Assembly: GCF_041687215.1 (NCBI RefSeq)
Contig: NZ_JAWLCI010000012.1
Span: forward strand, 1-64,000
Direction of reading: 5' to 3'
DNA: 64,000 nt
From: Mariniphaga sp041687215
GTDB lineage: Bacteria; Bacteroidota; Bacteroidia; Bacteroidales; Prolixibacteraceae
Under the pieces are notes generated by a model. That model saw only the letters and a program-made list of their open reading frames with translations. It did not search any database and was not told where the DNA came from. A program made the position numbers and the translations under genes. Below are positions 36,901-44,802 of the stretch, piece by piece. Within the stretch, counting starts at the first letter, position 1. Each line of letters begins with the position of its first letter.

Positions 36901-37048
36901 TGGGTTTGGCGAAAGCGCCTCGCTACGTTCGCCCATGGCTCTGGCAGTTATTGGTGGTTTGGTAACATCCACACTTTTAACACTGGTAGTTATTCCTTGT
37001 GTTTACGATATTTTAGACAGGATAAAAACCTTGTTTGTAAGAAAATAG
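33962..37048 (+). CDS. RND efflux pump inner-membrane protein (first of two)
   Basis: A 1028-residue RND permease of the AcrB/MdtB-like size and order: 12 helices with two large periplasmic loops. TM4 keeps the proton-relay Asp (Asp411 in GMLVDNAIVVLENIF). In TM10 the AcrB lysine position reads IAVNNSIILVD, a form common in non-proteobacterial RND proteins. It exports hydrophobic compounds or envelope components with proton motive force. It is followed after one base by a second RND gene, so the two may form a mixed trimer as MdtB and MdtC do. Confidence 0.95.
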   Translation: MKKLTQFSVNYPVTILMIVLGVILLGYISFDKLGVDLFPDLNSPRIFVEITSGERPPEEMEKQFVENIEALAIRQSDVIQVSSITRVGTAQITVEYAWNKDMDEAFLDLQKALNSLTQNAEIDDLRITQHDPNTAPVMLIAVKHSEITDMNEIRKVAENYIRNELVRLEGVAEVELSGQEESEVVIKTDHYRLESQGLTLDEVSSRIQNFNRNVSGGRISEMGLQYIVKGVRLLNDVEDFENLIVGYKATRVETEERPRVEMAPVFLRDVATVSLANKEPANIVHFNGERCVGLAVYKETKFNTVKAVDQINEALVNIERALPGYNLQQVTNQGRFISSAIGEVQNTALLGILLAVFVLFLFLRRLGTTLIVSIAIPISIIATFNLMYFNNLTINIMTLGGLALGAGMLVDNAIVVLENIFRNHENGMSVKDAAVNGTAEVGGAITASTLTTIVVFLPIVYLHGASGELFKDQAWTVAFSLVSSLFVAIFVIPTLYHRFYKNKKSPTKKSSVKMGGYSRFLDKLLKVKWMVVIVTTLLVLGSFMLVPFIGTEFMPKTETREFTMNLKMQEGTKLVRTESTVQNIESILTEYLGDNLDKIYSHSGPSTSILGDETAVFQGENTAQIKVILTEDATLTTGQVIETMDNLTADISGLEISYAEEQSALKSILGTEEAPVVVEVRGEELDEIEAVLNQVKERMMNIEGLFNIQTSIEEGAPEVEVHVDRIRAGMYNLDINTVITQIQDQLEGKNAGQMEQSGEMRDITIKVPEKGLNEIYNLTISSGNQVFRLSEIAEITFGTSPKEILRKNQNRIGRVTSQMDKGLALEHVANNIRQETANIELPLNYRILVTGEEEKRQESMSSLGFALLLSIILVYMVMASQFESLIHPFTILLTIPLAVVGSILIFFALGKTLNIMALIGIIMLAGIAVNNSIILVDRINQLIREGNTRRDAILQAGQQRIRPIIMTSLTTVLALLPLTFGFGESASLRSPMALAVIGGLVTSTLLTLVVIPCVYDILDRIKTLFVRK

Positions 37049-37049
37049 A

Positions 37050-40000
37050 ATGAATTTTATAATAAACAGAAAAGTACTCATCAGCATGTTGTTTACAGGG
37101 CTTACCCTTTTGGGGTATGTTTCCTATAAACAACTGCCGGTTGAGCTTATGCCCAATGCAGAACTTCCCATGCTTTTTGTCCAGATCAACTCACGTATTG
37201 AGGTTGATCCGGCCTACATGGAAAACCAGGCGGTAATCCCCATTGAGGGAGCCATTGGAACCATGGAAGGTATTGAGAGCATAGAAACTTTTATGAATAA
37301 TCGTACGGCATCCATCCAGGTTAATTTCAATCAAAACATCAATTTTAAATATACGTTTCTGAAACTTCAGGAAAAGATTGATCAGGCTGCCGATAACCTC
37401 GACGAAAATTTTGTTGTTTCGGTAAACCGGGTGGATGTGCAGCAACTCTCCAACCAGTTTATGGAACTGCAGGTTAGGGGCAGTGGAGGTACCGACCGGC
37501 TTCGGAATATTGTGGACCAGGAAATTGCAGCAGAACTTGAAAATATTGATGGAATTGCTTCGGTAACTATTTTTGGCGGGAAAGAACGTTCCATTGAAAT
37601 TACTTACGACAAAGCTGCCTGCGATGCCTACAATATTACACCGGCACAAATCAGAAATGCCATTACCTCAAACTCGGCAAACCGCACTTTTGCCGGCTAC
37701 CTTCACGAAAGTCAGAAACAGTATTTCTTGCATGTAACTGCCGAGTATAACCAGGTAACCGATATTGAAAACATTATTGTTGCCGAAGGACCCATTTACC
37801 TTAAAAACGTTGCCGACGTATTTTTTGGTGTGAAAGAGGAAGAAAGCATCAGCCGCGTAAACGGGCTGGATGCCGTTTCCATTATGTTGGTGAGCGATTC
37901 GCAGGCTAACCTCATTGAGCTTTCAGGAAAAGTGCAGGAACGAATTGGAGCGCTGAATGAAAAACTGGCGCCAAATGATGTGGAGATGGTGGTTCAGACC
38001 AACCTGGCCGAAACCATGGAAAAAAACATCGATCAGATAATGAACCTGGCGCTGGTTGGAGGATTACTTGCCATTTTTGTTCTGTGGATCTTCCTGAAAA
38101 ACCTGAAAATTGTTTCCATCATTGCCCTGGCCATTCCGGTTTCAGTATTCACGGCATTCAACCTGTTTTATGCCTTTAATGTTTCCATTAACAGTTTAAC
38201 CCTGGTTGGGCTGGTGCTCGCCATCGGAATGTTGCTTGACAACAGCGTGGTGGTGCTCGAAAACATTTACCGGCTCTCCGGGAAGCGGTTTGATCCCGAT
38301 AAAGCAGTAGTTCAGGGAACCACTGAAGTTTGGCGGTCAATTGTTGCGGCAACGTTAACCACCATCACCGTTTTTCTTCCATTCCTGTTCTCTTCAGAAT
38401 ACATGATTAAACTGATGGGGAACCACATTGGGGTTTCTATCATTTCCACACTTACGGTATCGCTGTTTGTGGCGCTTTTACTTATTCCCATGGCAGCTCA
38501 TTTTCTGTTGAAAAGGGAATCGTCGCACAATATTTTTTATGAAAAAGTTACAACCAACAACCGTATTATTCAAATTTATATTCTGCTGTTAAAAGCCAGT
38601 ATGCGAGCTCCCGCTGCAACAGTTGTAGGCGCTATTGTGCTGTTTTTTATTACGGTATTTATTGTGCTGGCCATAAGCGTAAATACGCTTGAGGAAGTAG
38701 AAGAAACCCGTTTTTCCGTTTATGTTACCATGCCCACCGGTTCAACTCTTGAAGCAACCGATTTGGTGGCTGCCGAAGTGGAAAGCCGCCTGGAAGGAAT
38801 TCAGGAAAAACAGGATGTAATTGCAAACATTCAGGAAGAGGATGCCATTATAACTGTTGTTTTACAGGAAGACTATGAAAAGATTAACAAGCGCTCTATT
38901 GCCGAAATCAAATCGGAAGTGGAAGGACTTGTCAACAATATTTCCCAGGCAGAAATTAGCCTCACTGCACCTGCGTCAAGTGCACGGTTCCGCGGTGGCG
39001 GTGGCGGTGGTGGCGCCGGAATGGAAAATTTCAGCCGGTTTTTGGGCATTGGAACCAACCGCGAACGTATTGTAATTAAAGGTGAAGATTTTAATGCGAT
39101 GCGTGGAGTAGCCGAAGATTTGCAATATTTTATTGAAAACCTCGAATCCATTCGTAGTGTAAATATCAGTGTGGCCAGCAACCGCCCGGAATTACACCTC
39201 TATTTTAACCAGTTACTGTTAACTGAATTTGGCCTCAACATGAATAACATTGCCTCTGAGTTGGGCTCTTTTACACGGGAATTCACTTCCGGCGTTAATT
39301 TCAAACAAGGCATTGAGGAATATGAAATCATCATCAAAGAAAAGCTCACCGAAGAGGAAGAAGAAAGAGAGAAAAACATTGAAGATTTAAGGCTAATGAA
39401 GGTGAGCAATAGCCTGGGAGCCACTTACGATCTTCAGGATATTGCCGATTTAGTTTATGCCGATGGGATGGCAAGCATTACCAGGGTGAACCAGGAAAAA
39501 CAGATTGAACTGTTTTACCGTTTTGCCCAGGAGGCCGAACAATCGAAAGACCTGCTTGAAGCTTACCGGCTTGAACTGGACCAGGTTGTGAGTAATTATA
39601 AAATGCCGGCCGGTGTGGCTATTGAAATTATTCACGAAGAAGACCAGTTTTCAGAATTTTACTTTCTGATTGGCGCTGCTTTCCTGCTCATTCTGATGAT
39701 TCTGGCATCGGTTTTCGAATCGCTTACCACGCCCATTGTTTTAATGTTTTCAGTACCGCTGGCAGCCATTGGCTCTTTTATTGCCCTCATTTTTACCGGC
39801 AATAGTCTGTTTAATGCCAACACGTTAACCGGGTTTCTTATATTGCTTGGAGTGGTGGTAAATAACGGAATCATTCTCATCGATTACACCAACATTCTCC
39901 GAAAAAGGGGTTACCGTAAATCGCGGGCTTTAATGACCGCCGGGCTTTCGCGTGTTCGACCGATTTTAATCACTGCCATTACCACCATAGTAGCCATGTT

Positions 40001-41774
40001 ACCGCTTGCCATGGGGCAGTCGGAATATGTTGGTGCAATTGGAGCGCCATTCGCAATAACAGTAATTGGCGGACTTGCAGTGAGTACAATCCTCACTCTG
40101 GTTTTTGTTCCTACACTCTATTTCGGGATGGAAAATGCCGTAAACTGGCTCAAATCGCTTCACTGGGGTTTAAAAGTGATGCAACTCGTTCTGTTTGTAA
40201 TTGCTACGCTTTATATTTATTTCGAAGTGGATTCATTTGTGTGGAAACTGCTTGGATTTATGATGATCGTTATTCTTATTCCCGGCGTTACTGCCTTTGT
40301 ATTAACCAGCTTACGAAAAGCCAGCTCAAAAGTAGTGGACGAAAAAGAACAAATTCGGATTGTTATACAAAAACTGGTAAAAATTTACGACCGCGACAAC
40401 CGTTTTGTACGTGAGTGGAAAGCCGGAATAAAAATCAGGGAACGTGCCGGTTTGCTGAGAGATTACAAACATCTGCGCGATTTTTACGACCTCATTTGGC
40501 AAATTCCGCTGTTCGGGTTCCTGGTTTTCTTTACTTTCTTTTACGTAAACAGTAGTGTGTGGATGTGGATCATGTCGCACTTTGTTTACTTCTTCCTGTT
40601 TCTGCTGTATGTGCCGTTTAAACAAGTAATGGCCAACAGGTTCGAAACCACAAAAAATTCAGTTTATCCAAAAATAAACCGAGTTGTCCGAAACGTGATT
40701 TTCTGGGGAGTTCCGGCCTTTTTCCTTTTTATATTTTTCAGAAACTGGGACAACCTGGGTATGGTTATTTTTGTGGGAATAATCTGGACACTGTTACTGG
40801 TTATTTACAGTTCGGGTGAATATATTCACCGGAAAAACCTGAATATCGCTCGGATTGAAGGTCGGTTCAGTGGATTGCGCCGCGGCTATTTTACTATGGT
40901 CAGGCAGATTCCGGTAATCGGGAAACACAAAGTTCCTTTCCGTGCATTAAATGGAGTTTCGCTTGAAATTAAAACCGGAATGTTTGGCCTTTTGGGGCCC
41001 AACGGTGCAGGAAAATCGACCATGATGCGCATCATTTGCGGAATTCTGGAACAGAGCTACGGAAAAATCTGGATTAACGGGCTCGACACGCAAAAACACC
41101 GCGAAGAATTGCAGGGATTAATCGGTTACCTGCCCCAGGCATTTGGTACTTACGAAAACATGTCGGCATGGGAATTCCTCGATTACCAGGCTATTTTGAA
41201 GGGCATTAAAGATGTTGCCACACGTAACGAACGGATGGAATATGTGCTAAAAAGTGTACACATGTTCGACCGGAAAGATGACAAAATTGGTTCGTTTTCG
41301 GGTGGTATGAAACAACGGATTGGTATTGCGCAAATCCTGCTCAACCTGCCACGTATTTTGGTAGTTGACGAACCAACCGCCGGGCTCGATCCGCGCGAAC
41401 GGATTCGATTCAGAAACCTGCTGGTGGAATTAAGCCGCGAGCGGATTGTAATTTTCTCAACACATATTATTGAGGATATTTCGAGCTCGTGCAACCAGGT
41501 GGCAGTTATTAACCGCGGCGATTTAAAATACTTTGGAACGCCAAACGCGATGGTAAAAATGGGCGAAGGTTTTGTTTGGCAAATGACTTTACCGGCCAAA
41601 GAATTCGATAGTTTTTCAAACAAACAGCTCATTGTTCATCACATGCGCGATGGTGAGAACATTAAAATTCGTGTGCTTTCAAAAGAAAAACCATCGGAAA
41701 ATGCCGTACCTGCATCGCCACACCTGGAAGATGCCTATTTGTGCCTGTTGAAAGACTTTGCTAAAAATGTGTAG
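37050..41774 (+). CDS. RND pump fused through extra membrane helices to an ABC ATPase domain
   Basis: A single uninterrupted frame of 1574 codons. Residues 1 to about 1035 are a complete RND permease (TM4 Asp397 in GMLLDNSVVVLENIY; TM10 VVVNNGIILIDYTN). A Gly-rich loop (RGGGGGGGAG, 648-657) lies in the second periplasmic part. Residues about 1045-1250 add six hydrophobic segments (for example MQLVLFVIATLYIYF, FGFLVFFTFFYV, IIWTLLLVIY). Residues about 1285-1500 form a full ABC nucleotide-binding domain: Walker A GPNGAGKST (1316-1324), YLPQAF, signature FSGGMKQR (about 1416), Walker B ILVVDEP (about 1436) and switch His in STHIIED. This joins proton-driven and ATP-driven transporter parts in one chain. 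No frameshift or internal stop separates them. Confidence 0.93.
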   Translation: MNFIINRKVLISMLFTGLTLLGYVSYKQLPVELMPNAELPMLFVQINSRIEVDPAYMENQAVIPIEGAIGTMEGIESIETFMNNRTASIQVNFNQNINFKYTFLKLQEKIDQAADNLDENFVVSVNRVDVQQLSNQFMELQVRGSGGTDRLRNIVDQEIAAELENIDGIASVTIFGGKERSIEITYDKAACDAYNITPAQIRNAITSNSANRTFAGYLHESQKQYFLHVTAEYNQVTDIENIIVAEGPIYLKNVADVFFGVKEEESISRVNGLDAVSIMLVSDSQANLIELSGKVQERIGALNEKLAPNDVEMVVQTNLAETMEKNIDQIMNLALVGGLLAIFVLWIFLKNLKIVSIIALAIPVSVFTAFNLFYAFNVSINSLTLVGLVLAIGMLLDNSVVVLENIYRLSGKRFDPDKAVVQGTTEVWRSIVAATLTTITVFLPFLFSSEYMIKLMGNHIGVSIISTLTVSLFVALLLIPMAAHFLLKRESSHNIFYEKVTTNNRIIQIYILLLKASMRAPAATVVGAIVLFFITVFIVLAISVNTLEEVEETRFSVYVTMPTGSTLEATDLVAAEVESRLEGIQEKQDVIANIQEEDAIITVVLQEDYEKINKRSIAEIKSEVEGLVNNISQAEISLTAPASSARFRGGGGGGGAGMENFSRFLGIGTNRERIVIKGEDFNAMRGVAEDLQYFIENLESIRSVNISVASNRPELHLYFNQLLLTEFGLNMNNIASELGSFTREFTSGVNFKQGIEEYEIIIKEKLTEEEEEREKNIEDLRLMKVSNSLGATYDLQDIADLVYADGMASITRVNQEKQIELFYRFAQEAEQSKDLLEAYRLELDQVVSNYKMPAGVAIEIIHEEDQFSEFYFLIGAAFLLILMILASVFESLTTPIVLMFSVPLAAIGSFIALIFTGNSLFNANTLTGFLILLGVVVNNGIILIDYTNILRKRGYRKSRALMTAGLSRVRPILITAITTIVAMLPLAMGQSEYVGAIGAPFAITVIGGLAVSTILTLVFVPTLYFGMENAVNWLKSLHWGLKVMQLVLFVIATLYIYFEVDSFVWKLLGFMMIVILIPGVTAFVLTSLRKASSKVVDEKEQIRIVIQKLVKIYDRDNRFVREWKAGIKIRERAGLLRDYKHLRDFYDLIWQIPLFGFLVFFTFFYVNSSVWMWIMSHFVYFFLFLLYVPFKQVMANRFETTKNSVYPKINRVVRNVIFWGVPAFFLFIFFRNWDNLGMVIFVGIIWTLLLVIYSSGEYIHRKNLNIARIEGRFSGLRRGYFTMVRQIPVIGKHKVPFRALNGVSLEIKTGMFGLLGPNGAGKSTMMRIICGILEQSYGKIWINGLDTQKHREELQGLIGYLPQAFGTYENMSAWEFLDYQAILKGIKDVATRNERMEYVLKSVHMFDRKDDKIGSFSGGMKQRIGIAQILLNLPRILVVDEPTAGLDPRERIRFRNLLVELSRERIVIFSTHIIEDISSSCNQVAVINRGDLKYFGTPNAMVKMGEGFVWQMTLPAKEFDSFSNKQLIVHHMRDGENIKIRVLSKEKPSENAVPASPHLEDAYLCLLKDFAKNV

Positions 41775-41777
41775 AAA

Positions 41778-42497
41778 ATGGAACAAAAATTCGATATAAA
41801 AAATAGTTTTAAAAACACGGTGAGAATGATTCGCTACAACCTGAAAATCATTTTTGCTGGCCGTTTTATCTGGTTTTTACTGGCAGCCTTCGGCTTTTTC
41901 CTGTTTTTTGCCATTCAAACCGTTTGGAATGGAGAAGCATTAACCGATGGAACGGTTTACAACCTGCTTATTTTTCCCGGAATTCTGCTCATTTTTTATC
42001 CGTCGGTGTTTGGCATTCAAAACGATGACGATTCGCGGATGCTTGAAATTTTGTTCGGAATTCCCAATTACCGGTACAAGATTTGGCTGGTGAGGCTGTT
42101 AATGATCTATGTTTTAATCTTTCTGATTACCATTCTTTTTTCAGCCGTTGCATCAGTACTTTTGTATAAAATTAATGTGCTGGAAATGGCTTATCAGTTG
42201 ATGTATCCCATTGTTTTTATGGGTTCCATGGCTTTTATGTTTTCAACCATTATAAAAAACGGAAACGGAACTGCGGTTTTGATGGTGTTAATTGGCGTTG
42301 CGCTGATAATTTTACAGGATGCAGTGGAACGTTCCCAATGGAATGTTTTTCTGAACCCATTCCAAATACCAAACAATTTTAACGAAATTATCTGGCAGGG
42401 ACTGATTACCAAGAACCGGATATTTTTGGGAGCAAGTATGATTGTTTTTATCCTTTACGGACTTTACAACCTGCAAAAAAGAGAAAAGTTTGTGTAA
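41778..42497 (+). CDS. ABC-2 type permease (last gene of the ABC/RND operon)
   Basis: A 239-residue protein with about six helices (FIWFLLAAFGFFLFFAI, LLIFPGILLIFYPSVFGI, LLMIYVLIFLITILFSAVASVLL, MYPIVFMGSMAFMFSTI, GTAVLMVLIGVALIIL, IFLGASMIVFILYGLYNL). The cytoplasmic motif QNDDDSRMLEILFGIPNYRYKIWLVR between helices 2 and 3 is typical of ABC-2 permeases. It begins 3 bp after the RND-ABC fusion gene and is the obvious membrane partner for that gene's ATPase domain. It is smaller than the first permease and lacks any extracytoplasmic domain. Confidence 0.88.
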   Translation: MEQKFDIKNSFKNTVRMIRYNLKIIFAGRFIWFLLAAFGFFLFFAIQTVWNGEALTDGTVYNLLIFPGILLIFYPSVFGIQNDDDSRMLEILFGIPNYRYKIWLVRLLMIYVLIFLITILFSAVASVLLYKINVLEMAYQLMYPIVFMGSMAFMFSTIIKNGNGTAVLMVLIGVALIILQDAVERSQWNVFLNPFQIPNNFNEIIWQGLITKNRIFLGASMIVFILYGLYNLQKREKFV

Positions 42498-42502
42498 CAA
42501 AA

Positions 42503-42853
42503 TTAAACCAGTCTGTTGGTTTCAACATCCGGAAAAATAATGGAAGGCTTAAACGTTTTGGCTTCTTCAAAATCCATTGATGCATAGGAAATAATGATTA
42601 CCACATCGCCCACTGCCGCTTTACGTGCAGCCGGTCCGTTCAGGCATATTGTGCCGGAGCCTCGTTCGCCTTTAATCACATAGGTTTCAAGCCGTTCGCC
42701 ATTATTGATGTTTACCACCTGCACTTTTTCATTTTCAATTAAATTGGCGGCTTCCATCAAATCTTCGTCAATGGTTATGCTTCCAACATATTGCAGATTG
42801 GCTTCTGTAACAGTTACTTTATGAATTTTCGATTTACAAATTTCTATGTGCAT
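42503..42853 (-). CDS. panD: aspartate 1-decarboxylase
   Basis: A 116-residue PanD precursor. It self-cleaves between Gly24 and Ser25 (YVGSITID) to make the pyruvoyl cofactor, and Lys9 and the conserved KGERGSGTICLNGPAARKAAVGD block are in place. It makes beta-alanine for pantothenate and coenzyme A. It lies 11 bp downstream of panC, which uses its product. Its end is 5 bp from the end of the convergent ABC/RND operon, with no obvious terminator between them. Confidence 0.97.
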   Translation of the reverse strand: MHIEICKSKIHKVTVTEANLQYVGSITIDEDLMEAANLIENEKVQVVNINNGERLETYVIKGERGSGTICLNGPAARKAAVGDVVIIISYASMDFEEAKTFKPSIIFPDVETNRLV

Positions 42854-42864
42854 AATTTGCCCTT

Positions 42865-43704
42865 TCAGTTCAAAACAATATTGTCAATCAATCGGACTTT
42901 TCCGCAAAAAACGGCAATACAGCCGATTTTCTTTCCTTTTTCGCTCCAGCTTTTTACAGGCTGAAGATTTTCAAAATCAACTATTTCAAAATATTCAACG
43001 TTTAAAAACGGGTTTTTGTTGATGGTTTCAATCACCTCGTTTTTAAGCTCTCTTACGGATATTGTGCCGGCAAGGTTTTTTGCCCTCAAAAGCGTTTTAA
43101 AAATAAGAGCGGCATTTCCTCTTTCATCAGCCGTCAAAAGTTCGTTGCGCGAACTCATGGCCAGGCCATTCTTTTCTCTAATTATGTTGCAGGGAACAAT
43201 TTCAACCGGCAATTTTAACATTCTTACCAGTTGATTAATTATAGCCAGTTGCTGAAAATCTTTCAACCCTAAATAAGCTTTGTCGGGTTTCACAATTTCG
43301 AAAAGACGGCTTACCACCTGGGCAACTCCGTTAAAATGACCTGGCCGGTGTTTTCCCTCCATAACCTGCTCCAGGGGTCCAAAATCGAAAATCCGGGTAT
43401 CGGGTTCAGGATAAATTTCTTCGGCTTCGGGCGCAAAAACCAGATCGCATCCAGTGGGTTCCAGTAATTTCAGGTCTGCCTCCAGATTGCGCGGGTAGCG
43501 TTTCAAATCGCTGGCATCGTTAAACTGGTTGGGATTTACAAAAATGCTAACCACCACAACCTGATTTTCGTGAACAGCCTGATTTACCAACGATATGTGG
43601 CCGCTATGCAGTGCACCCATGGTGGGTACAAAACCTACACTTCCCTTTTCCCGAAGCGCATTTAATTGCTTTTTAAGTTCCTTTATTGTTTTAACCAGAA
43701 CCAT
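42865..43704 (-). CDS. panC: pantothenate synthetase
   Basis: A 279-residue PanC with the family signatures: GFVPTMGALHSGHISLV (the HIGH-like nucleotide site), SIFVNPNQFNDASDLKRYPR, GLKDFQQLAIINQLV and the KMSKS-like MSSRNELL. It joins pantoate and beta-alanine using ATP, with panD (downstream, 11 bp) supplying beta-alanine. The pair is divergent from the glycogen-synthase-like gene. Confidence 0.97.
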   Translation of the reverse strand: MVLVKTIKELKKQLNALREKGSVGFVPTMGALHSGHISLVNQAVHENQVVVVSIFVNPNQFNDASDLKRYPRNLEADLKLLEPTGCDLVFAPEAEEIYPEPDTRIFDFGPLEQVMEGKHRPGHFNGVAQVVSRLFEIVKPDKAYLGLKDFQQLAIINQLVRMLKLPVEIVPCNIIREKNGLAMSSRNELLTADERGNAALIFKTLLRAKNLAGTISVRELKNEVIETINKNPFLNVEYFEIVDFENLQPVKSWSEKGKKIGCIAVFCGKVRLIDNIVLN

Positions 43705-43828
43705 TGTCTTATTTTTAACAGCGCAAAGTAAATAAATTATCTGCTTAATTTTTGGAACAGCCTGTTATTAAAGCATGAGGCTTAACACAATGGAAATGAC
43801 TATAATTGAATATTCACGATATTTTTAT

Positions 43829-43836
43829 TACCTTTG
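43829..43836 (+). promoter_or_regulatory. -7 box of the glycogen-synthase-like gene
   Basis: TACCTTTG is a perfect TAnnTTTG -7 box followed by CA. It is 30 bp upstream of the ATG at 43867. Confidence 0.65.
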
Positions 43837-43866
43837 CAGTCTGTTATAAACCGCGCTTACAGGTCA

Positions 43867-44670
43867 ATGGAAAAGAAAAAGATCCTATATATTTCTCAGG
43901 AAATCACCCCTTATCTGCCCGAAAGTGAAATGTCGGAAATTTCCCGCTACCTGCCTCAGGGAGTGCAGGAAAAGGGACGTGAAATTCGCACGTTTATGCC
44001 GCGATACGGATGCGTGAACGAAAGACGAAACCAATTGCATGAAGTTATTCGCTTGTCGGGGATGAATCTGGTTATTGATGATACCGATCACCCTCTTATT
44101 ATAAAAGTTGCTTCCATTCAGGCAGCCCGTATGCAGGTTTATTTTATTGACAATGAAGACTATTTCCACCGGAAGCAGGTTGTTGCCAATTCAAAAGGAG
44201 AAGAATTTGAAGACAACGACGAACGCGCCCTGTTTTTTGCGCGCGGTGTATTGGAAACGGTTATTAAACTGAGGTGGGCACCCGATTTAATTCATTGCCA
44301 CGGCTGGATGACCGCACTTGTTCCGCTTTTCATTAAAAAATACTATTACAACGATCCGCTTTTCGGACAATCAAAAGTGATTTACTCCCTCTATAACGAT
44401 GAATTCAAAAAAACACTGAACCCCGAAATTAAAACCAAGGTTTTGCTGGACGGAATGGTTCCCGAAGATGTTTCGCTTATCGAAAAACCAGACTATGTGA
44501 ACCTGAGCAAACTGGCCATTAATTACTCTGATGCCATTATTCAGGGCACAGAAAAAATTCACCCCGATCTGGAAAAATTTGTTCCTGAAACCGGCAAACC
44601 CTTTCTGGGCTACCAGCCAAAAGAAACATACATTGATGCTTACGACGATTTTTACAAAAAAGTATGGTAG
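43867..44670 (+). CDS. reduced glycogen/starch synthase-like protein (GT5 N-terminal domain only)
   Basis: A 267-residue protein from the ATG at 43867. It matches only the N-terminal Rossmann domain of GT5 glycogen synthases (about 480 residues): KKILYISQEITPYLPES at the start and DLIHCHGWMTALVPLFIKKYY in the middle. The ADP-glucose-binding KxGGL loop after the first strand is replaced by ESEMSEI, and the whole C-terminal catalytic half is missing. It is therefore unlikely to be an active synthase. It is intact as a frame and followed by a DUF4270 gene. A binding or regulatory role at the envelope or in polysaccharide metabolism is possible but unproven. Confidence 0.8.
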   Translation: MEKKKILYISQEITPYLPESEMSEISRYLPQGVQEKGREIRTFMPRYGCVNERRNQLHEVIRLSGMNLVIDDTDHPLIIKVASIQAARMQVYFIDNEDYFHRKQVVANSKGEEFEDNDERALFFARGVLETVIKLRWAPDLIHCHGWMTALVPLFIKKYYYNDPLFGQSKVIYSLYNDEFKKTLNPEIKTKVLLDGMVPEDVSLIEKPDYVNLSKLAINYSDAIIQGTEKIHPDLEKFVPETGKPFLGYQPKETYIDAYDDFYKKVW

Positions 44671-44802
44671 TTGTTAAAAGATCAAATTTTATTGTAAAAA
44701 GATCAAAATTGCAACCATTTACACTACCGCCTCAACGATTTTTTATACGTTTGTGTTTTATTTTTTGCAAACAGGAAAACAATTACTTAAAACAAGAATT
44801 CA

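Noticed and set aside
43867..44670. Pseudogene of a full-length glycogen synthase
   Set aside because: No remnants of the C-terminal half follow the stop codon, and the frame ends cleanly before the next gene, so it looks like a settled short form rather than a recent truncation.
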